Source of the DNA: Aquirhabdus sp. | GTDB lineage: Bacteria > Pseudomonadota > Gammaproteobacteria > Pseudomonadales > Moraxellaceae | Reading direction: 5' to 3' | Length of the DNA: 8,923 nt | Assembly: GCA_030150595.1 (NCBI GenBank) | Contig: JASLFQ010000292.1 | Span: 1-8,923 of the forward strand | Part shown: positions 6,239-8,923 of the stretch, one piece after another | Numbering within the stretch: position 1 is the stretch's first letter | Layout: every line of letters starts with the position of its first letter | The notes under the pieces: generated by a model | What the model was told of the DNA's origin: nothing | Databases searched by the model: none | Seen by the model: the letters and a program-made list of their open reading frames with translations, nothing else | Made by a program: the position numbers and the translations under genes

Positions 6239-8356
6239 TTACGCTGACAACAAATGCGCTTTCAACTTCTTCACTTCATCACGTAAACGCGCAGCTTGCT
6301 CAAATTGCAACTGTTTGGCTTTTTCATTCATGGCTTTTTCAAGCTGTTGAATATGTTTGGCTAACAACTTCGGATCACGTAGTAAATGCTCGTCAATATC
6401 ACTCGGTGTTGGCTGTAAAACACTGGTATCAGTTGGATCATAAATATCTTCTTGCACACTAATATCACGCAGCGTCTGCCGAATCGCACTACGTGGCGTA
6501 ATGCCATGTTCCAGATTAAAAGCGATCTGTTTAGTGCGACGTCGATCTGTCTCATCAATCGCCCGCTGCATCGATGGCGTAATCCGATCCGCGTACAAAA
6601 TCGCTTTTCCATTCAAATGTCGCGCTGCACGACCAATAGTCTGAATCAACGCACGTTCAGAACGTAAGAAACCTTCTTTGTCCGCATCCAAAATCGCGAC
6701 CAAAGACACTTCGGGCATGTCCAAACCTTCACGCAGCAAGTTAATGCCGACCAACACATCATGCACGCCCATGCGTAAATCATGAATAATCTTCGTTCGT
6801 TCTAACGTATCCACATCCGAATGCAAATACGCAACTTTAATGCCGTATTCTTTGAGATAACTGGTGAGGTCTTCCGACATGCGTTTGGTCAATGTCGTAA
6901 TCAAAACACGCTCATTCTTTTCTTTACGTAAATTGATTTCAGACAGCACATCGTCCACTTGAGTAAGGACTGGACGAATCTCAATTTCAGGATCAATCAA
7001 TCCTGTTGGACGCACGAGCTGTTCAATGATTTGCTCGCTCTTCTCCAATTCATACAGTGCAGGTGTTGCCGTCACAAAAATCGTGGCTGGCGTAATCCGT
7101 TCCCATTCTTCAAATTTCAGCGGACGATTATCCAGTGCGCTCGGCAAGCGAAAACCATACTCGACCAAGGTTTCTTTACGCGAACGGTCACCTTTATACA
7201 TCGCGCCAATTTGTGGTACAGACACATGCGACTCATCAATGAAAAACAGCGCATCTTCGGGCACATAATCAAACAACGTTGGCGGCGCTTCGCCAGCAGG
7301 ACGACCTGACAAATGACGTGAATAATTTTCAATGCCATTGGTATAACCCAACTGCTGAATCATCTCCAGATCGTAGCGCGTGCGCTGTTCAATTCGCTGC
7401 GCTTCGAGCAATTTATCATTCGCACGGAAGAACGCTAAACGCTCGTCCAACTCCACCCGAATCGTCTCACGCGCCGCTTCCAATTTCTCACGCGGCGTCA
7501 CGTAATGACTCTTTGGATAAATGGTAATGCGATCAACTTTTTTGGTCGCTTTCCCTGTCAATGGATCGAACCAAGTGATCTTTTCCACTTCATCATCAAA
7601 CAGTTCAACACGCACCGCAAACTGATCCGATTCCGCTGGATAAATATCTAGAATCTCACCGCGCACACGATACGTGCCGCGCTCAAAATCAATTTCATTA
7701 CGACTATATTGCATATCTACCAAACGTCGAATAATCGCCGCACGATCTACTCGATCGCCACGCACGATGTGCAACAGCATTTTCAAATACGCTTCTGGAT
7801 CACCCAAACCATAAATTGCCGACACCGACGCAACAATAATCGCATCACGCCGTTCTAATAACGCTCGCGTCGCACTGAGACGCATCTGATCAATTTGATC
7901 ATTAATTGCGGAGTCTTTTTCAATGAACGTATCCGACGACGGCACATACGCTTCAGGCTGATAATAATCGTAATAACTGACGAAATATTCCACCGCATTA
8001 TTGGGAAAAAAGGCTTTAAATTCACCATACAACTGAGCCGCTAACGTCTTGTTATGCGCCATGATAATGGTCGGACGTTGTGTTTGCGCGATGACATTCG
8101 CCATCGTGTAGGTCTTACCAGAACCCGTCACACCGAGCAGCAATTGCTTCTTCATGCCCTGATTGACACCGCGCACCAGCTTCTCAATTGCCTGCGGCTG
8201 ATCGCCTGCTGGCGTGAAATCCGTGACTAGTTCAAACGCCTGCCCGACCGCCTGTGTACCGGACAGATTCGTACCAGTTTTTTGCGCATCTGCTTGGATC
8301 TGAGTGGCAATGTGTTTCAAATCATCGGCTGAACGGGTCTTGGTCGGTTCACGCAT
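6239..8356 (-). CDS. uvrB: Excinuclease ABC subunit B (UvrB)
   Basis: Damage-verifying ATPase/helicase of nucleotide excision repair: loaded by UvrA, it inserts its beta-hairpin between DNA strands and recruits UvrC for incision; UvrD then clears the complex. The 705 residues contain every key element: Walker A GVTGSGKT (75-82), the damage-probing beta-hairpin [16 protein letters not shown] (124-139), Walker B DESH (374-377), helicase motif VTATP (428-432), [16 protein letters not shown] (537-552), arginine-finger motif QTIGRAAR (572-579), and the C-terminal UVR coiled coil (about 661-700) that binds UvrA and UvrC. E. coli UvrB has 673 residues; here about 36 extra hydrophilic residues precede the GDQP motif. 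The ATG at 8356 has AGGAA (8367-8363) six bases upstream, supporting the long form. No CTGT-N8-ACAG LexA box is visible upstream, unlike E. coli, which fits Acinetobacter-like bacteria that lack LexA. Confidence 0.98.
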   Translation of the reverse strand: MREPTKTRSADDLKHIATQIQADAQKTGTNLSGTQAVGQAFELVTDFTPAGDQPQAIEKLVRGVNQGMKKQLLLGVTGSGKTYTMANVIAQTQRPTIIMAHNKTLAAQLYGEFKAFFPNNAVEYFVSYYDYYQPEAYVPSSDTFIEKDSAINDQIDQMRLSATRALLERRDAIIVASVSAIYGLGDPEAYLKMLLHIVRGDRVDRAAIIRRLVDMQYSRNEIDFERGTYRVRGEILDIYPAESDQFAVRVELFDDEVEKITWFDPLTGKATKKVDRITIYPKSHYVTPREKLEAARETIRVELDERLAFFRANDKLLEAQRIEQRTRYDLEMIQQLGYTNGIENYSRHLSGRPAGEAPPTLFDYVPEDALFFIDESHVSVPQIGAMYKGDRSRKETLVEYGFRLPSALDNRPLKFEEWERITPATIFVTATPALYELEKSEQIIEQLVRPTGLIDPEIEIRPVLTQVDDVLSEINLRKEKNERVLITTLTKRMSEDLTSYLKEYGIKVAYLHSDVDTLERTKIIHDLRMGVHDVLVGINLLREGLDMPEVSLVAILDADKEGFLRSERALIQTIGRAARHLNGKAILYADRITPSMQRAIDETDRRRTKQIAFNLEHGITPRSAIRQTLRDISVQEDIYDPTDTSVLQPTPSDIDEHLLRDPKLLAKHIQQLEKAMNEKAKQLQFEQAARLRDEVKKLKAHLLSA

Positions 8357-8433
8357 GAGATATTCCTGTAGAAAGCTTTTTCACACAATGGCTTTTAAAA
8401 CAACAAATCATTAACGGTAAATACAATCTAAGT

Positions 8434-8450
8434 TCACTGAGCCTGTCGAA
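8434..8450. repeat. Half copy of a palindromic intergenic repeat
   Basis: TCACTGAGCCTGTCGAA (8434-8450) matches the right arm of the fuller element at 8488-8520 (TCATTGAGCC, three inserted bases, then TGTCGAA) in the same orientation. With flanking bases it also forms a small CACT/AGTG dyad. From memory, this motif (reverse complement TTCGACAGGCTCAGTGA) recurs between genes in many bacterial genomes; this needs a search to confirm. Confidence 0.55.
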
Positions 8451-8487
8451 GTGGACATCTCACCCAGCATCATTCAAAGAGCGCACA

Positions 8488-8520
8488 TTTCGACTCCGCT
8501 CATTGAGCCAGCTGTCGAAA
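8488..8520. repeat. Palindromic intergenic repeat (REP/MITE-like), fuller copy
   Basis: Outer arms TTTCGAC (8488-8494) and GTCGAAA (8514-8520) are a perfect 7-bp inverted repeat. Inside them GCTCA-T-TGAGC (8498-8508) is a perfect 11-bp palindrome. The two stems are separated by an asymmetric interior loop (TCC against CAGCT). No T tract follows, so it is not a standard terminator. Its right half matches the sequence at 8434-8450, indicating one repeat family present twice within 90 bp. Confidence 0.6.
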
Positions 8521-8608
8521 ATCATTCCGTGCAAACAATAATGGGGGCGGTTGACGAGTTTAACAGGTAAAGCAAATCCACCCTTACAACTCTTTCTAAA
8601 ATATACAC

Positions 8609-8678
8609 TGTAGGGGCAAACCCTTGTGGTTGTCCTAAACCAGATCAAAAGCGGGCGACCACAAGGGACGCCCCTACA
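8609..8678. repeat. 70-bp near-perfect inverted repeat (MITE- or REP-like element)
   Basis: Left arm TGTAGGGGC (8609-8617) and CCCTTGTGGT (8621-8630) pair exactly with ACCACAAGGG (8658-8667) and GCCCCTACA (8670-8678), with a 3-versus-2-base interior loop between the blocks. Five more pairs, two of them G-U wobbles in plus-strand RNA, bring the hairpin down to a 17-base loop (8636-8652). No obvious target-site duplication or transposase is present. From memory, TGTAGGGGCG...GGTCGCCC palindromes are widespread short intergenic repeats in unrelated bacteria. A transcript would fold into a very stable hairpin, but without a U tract on either side. Confidence 0.8.
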
Positions 8679-8755
8679 ACAGTCATTCATGTTGCATCAC
8701 AATCTTTCTATATCAATAAAACTTAAAAAACATTCATCAATCTGTCACCAAACTA

Positions 8756-8784
8756 CCGACACTGGCGCAAAAATCAGCTAAAAT
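8756..8784 (+). promoter_or_regulatory. Candidate sigma-70 promoter of the aminotransferase gene
   Basis: CCGACA (8756-8761) and TAAAAT (8779-8784) are 17 bp apart, matching the consensus at 4 and 5 of 6 positions. This would give a leader of about 75 bases. An overlapping alternative is TTGTCA (8784-8789) with TATTTG (8806-8811) at 16 bp. I cannot choose between them from sequence alone. Confidence 0.4.
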
Positions 8785-8864
8785 TGTCAGGTTTTGCGAA
8801 CACCCTATTTGAATATCCGTGTCACCATCCGTTTTTACCTTCGTCCGTATAAGGAAACCTAGCC

Positions 8865-8923
8865 GTGGAAATCCGTCTATCTGACCGTGTCAACGCCATC
8901 AAACCATCACCAACACTCGCTGT
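8865..8923 (+). CDS. PLP-dependent aspartate/aromatic aminotransferase, N-terminal fragment (cut by window edge)
   Basis: Only 19 complete codons are inside the window, reading MEIRLSDRVNAIKPSPTLA from a GTG start at 8865. The block SDRVNAIKPSPTLAV is the characteristic N-terminus of class I aspartate aminotransferases (AspC/AAT subgroup I-gamma type), which transfer the amino group between aspartate and 2-oxoglutarate using pyridoxal phosphate. AAGGA (8851-8855), nine bases upstream, supports the GTG start; no ATG is available nearby. The catalytic lysine and PLP-binding residues lie beyond the window. The head-to-head arrangement with uvrB is one I recall from Acinetobacter chromosomes. Family call is good despite the short stretch; substrate preference cannot be judged. 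Confidence 0.8.
   Translation, partial: MEIRLSDRVNAIKPSPTLA

Larger units (their letters stand above)
8357..8864. other. Divergent intergenic region between uvrB and the aminotransferase gene
   Basis: This 508-bp stretch has no credible gene. The uvrB-proximal part (8357-8430) holds the uvrB leader, with no strong promoter match. The middle (8434-8678) is a cluster of palindromic repeats, listed separately. The aminotransferase-proximal part (8680-8864) is A/T-rich and carries that gene's promoter candidate and Shine-Dalgarno. The 76-residue open frame on the minus strand (8690-8460) runs through all the repeats and is considered spurious. Confidence 0.75.

Noticed and set aside
6233..6240. 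AAGCGCTT 8-bp palindrome at the uvrB stop codon
   Set aside because: An isolated short palindrome is expected by chance at this length and has no T tract or second copy nearby.
6959..7309. 116-residue plus-strand open frame
   Set aside because: Lies entirely antisense to the highly conserved helicase region of uvrB; a shadow frame.
8460..8690. 76-residue open frame on the minus strand covering the repeat cluster
   Set aside because: It runs through both palindromic repeats, lacks a recognisable domain, and its start peptide (RGVPCGRPL) is the translation of the inverted repeat. Such frames are common false genes.
8357..8864. LexA (SOS) box upstream of uvrB
   Set aside because: Searched by eye for CTGT-N8-ACAG and found none; nearby CTGT occurrences belong to the repeat elements and lack a partner half-site.

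Overview
The window looks like chromosomal DNA from a gammaproteobacterium, most likely a member of the Moraxellaceae related to Acinetobacter. This rests on the close family match of UvrB and PyrB and on uvrB lying head-to-head with an aspartate-type aminotransferase gene, an order I recall from Acinetobacter. The genus is an inference. No phage, plasmid, transposase, CRISPR, toxin-antitoxin or recognisable defence gene is present. I see no evidence of a new multi-gene system; the window reads mainly as housekeeping and ordinary accessory genes.

Layout. Positions 1-720 (minus) hold the N-terminal 240 codons of pyrB, cut by the window edge. Positions 871-1860 (minus) encode an atypical SDR / NAD(P)-binding epimerase-like protein. 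It diverges from a LysR-type regulator at 1983-2903 (plus), and the 122-bp gap between them carries an operator-like dyad overlapping the likely lysR promoter. A bidirectional terminator (2937-2968) separates lysR from a convergent WrbA-like flavodoxin-fold gene (2981-3556, minus). Then comes a minus-strand run read in the order uvrB (8356-6239), a secreted Asn/Gln/Pro-rich protein of unknown function (6121-4925), and a GNAT-like DUF482/COG3146 protein (4924-3695). The last two abut with no intergenic base and lie in the same reading frame.

The 508-bp gap between uvrB and the aminotransferase start (8865 onward, plus, cut by the window end) is the least ordinary DNA here. It contains a 70-bp near-perfect inverted repeat and two related copies of a shorter palindromic intergenic repeat.

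Functional links. pyrB (pyrimidine synthesis), uvrB (nucleotide excision repair) and the aminotransferase are independent housekeeping functions. The epimerase/LysR pair has the classic arrangement of a LysR regulator and its divergent target. The secreted protein and the GNAT-like protein are probably cotranscribed and may share a cell-envelope role, but this rests on position only.
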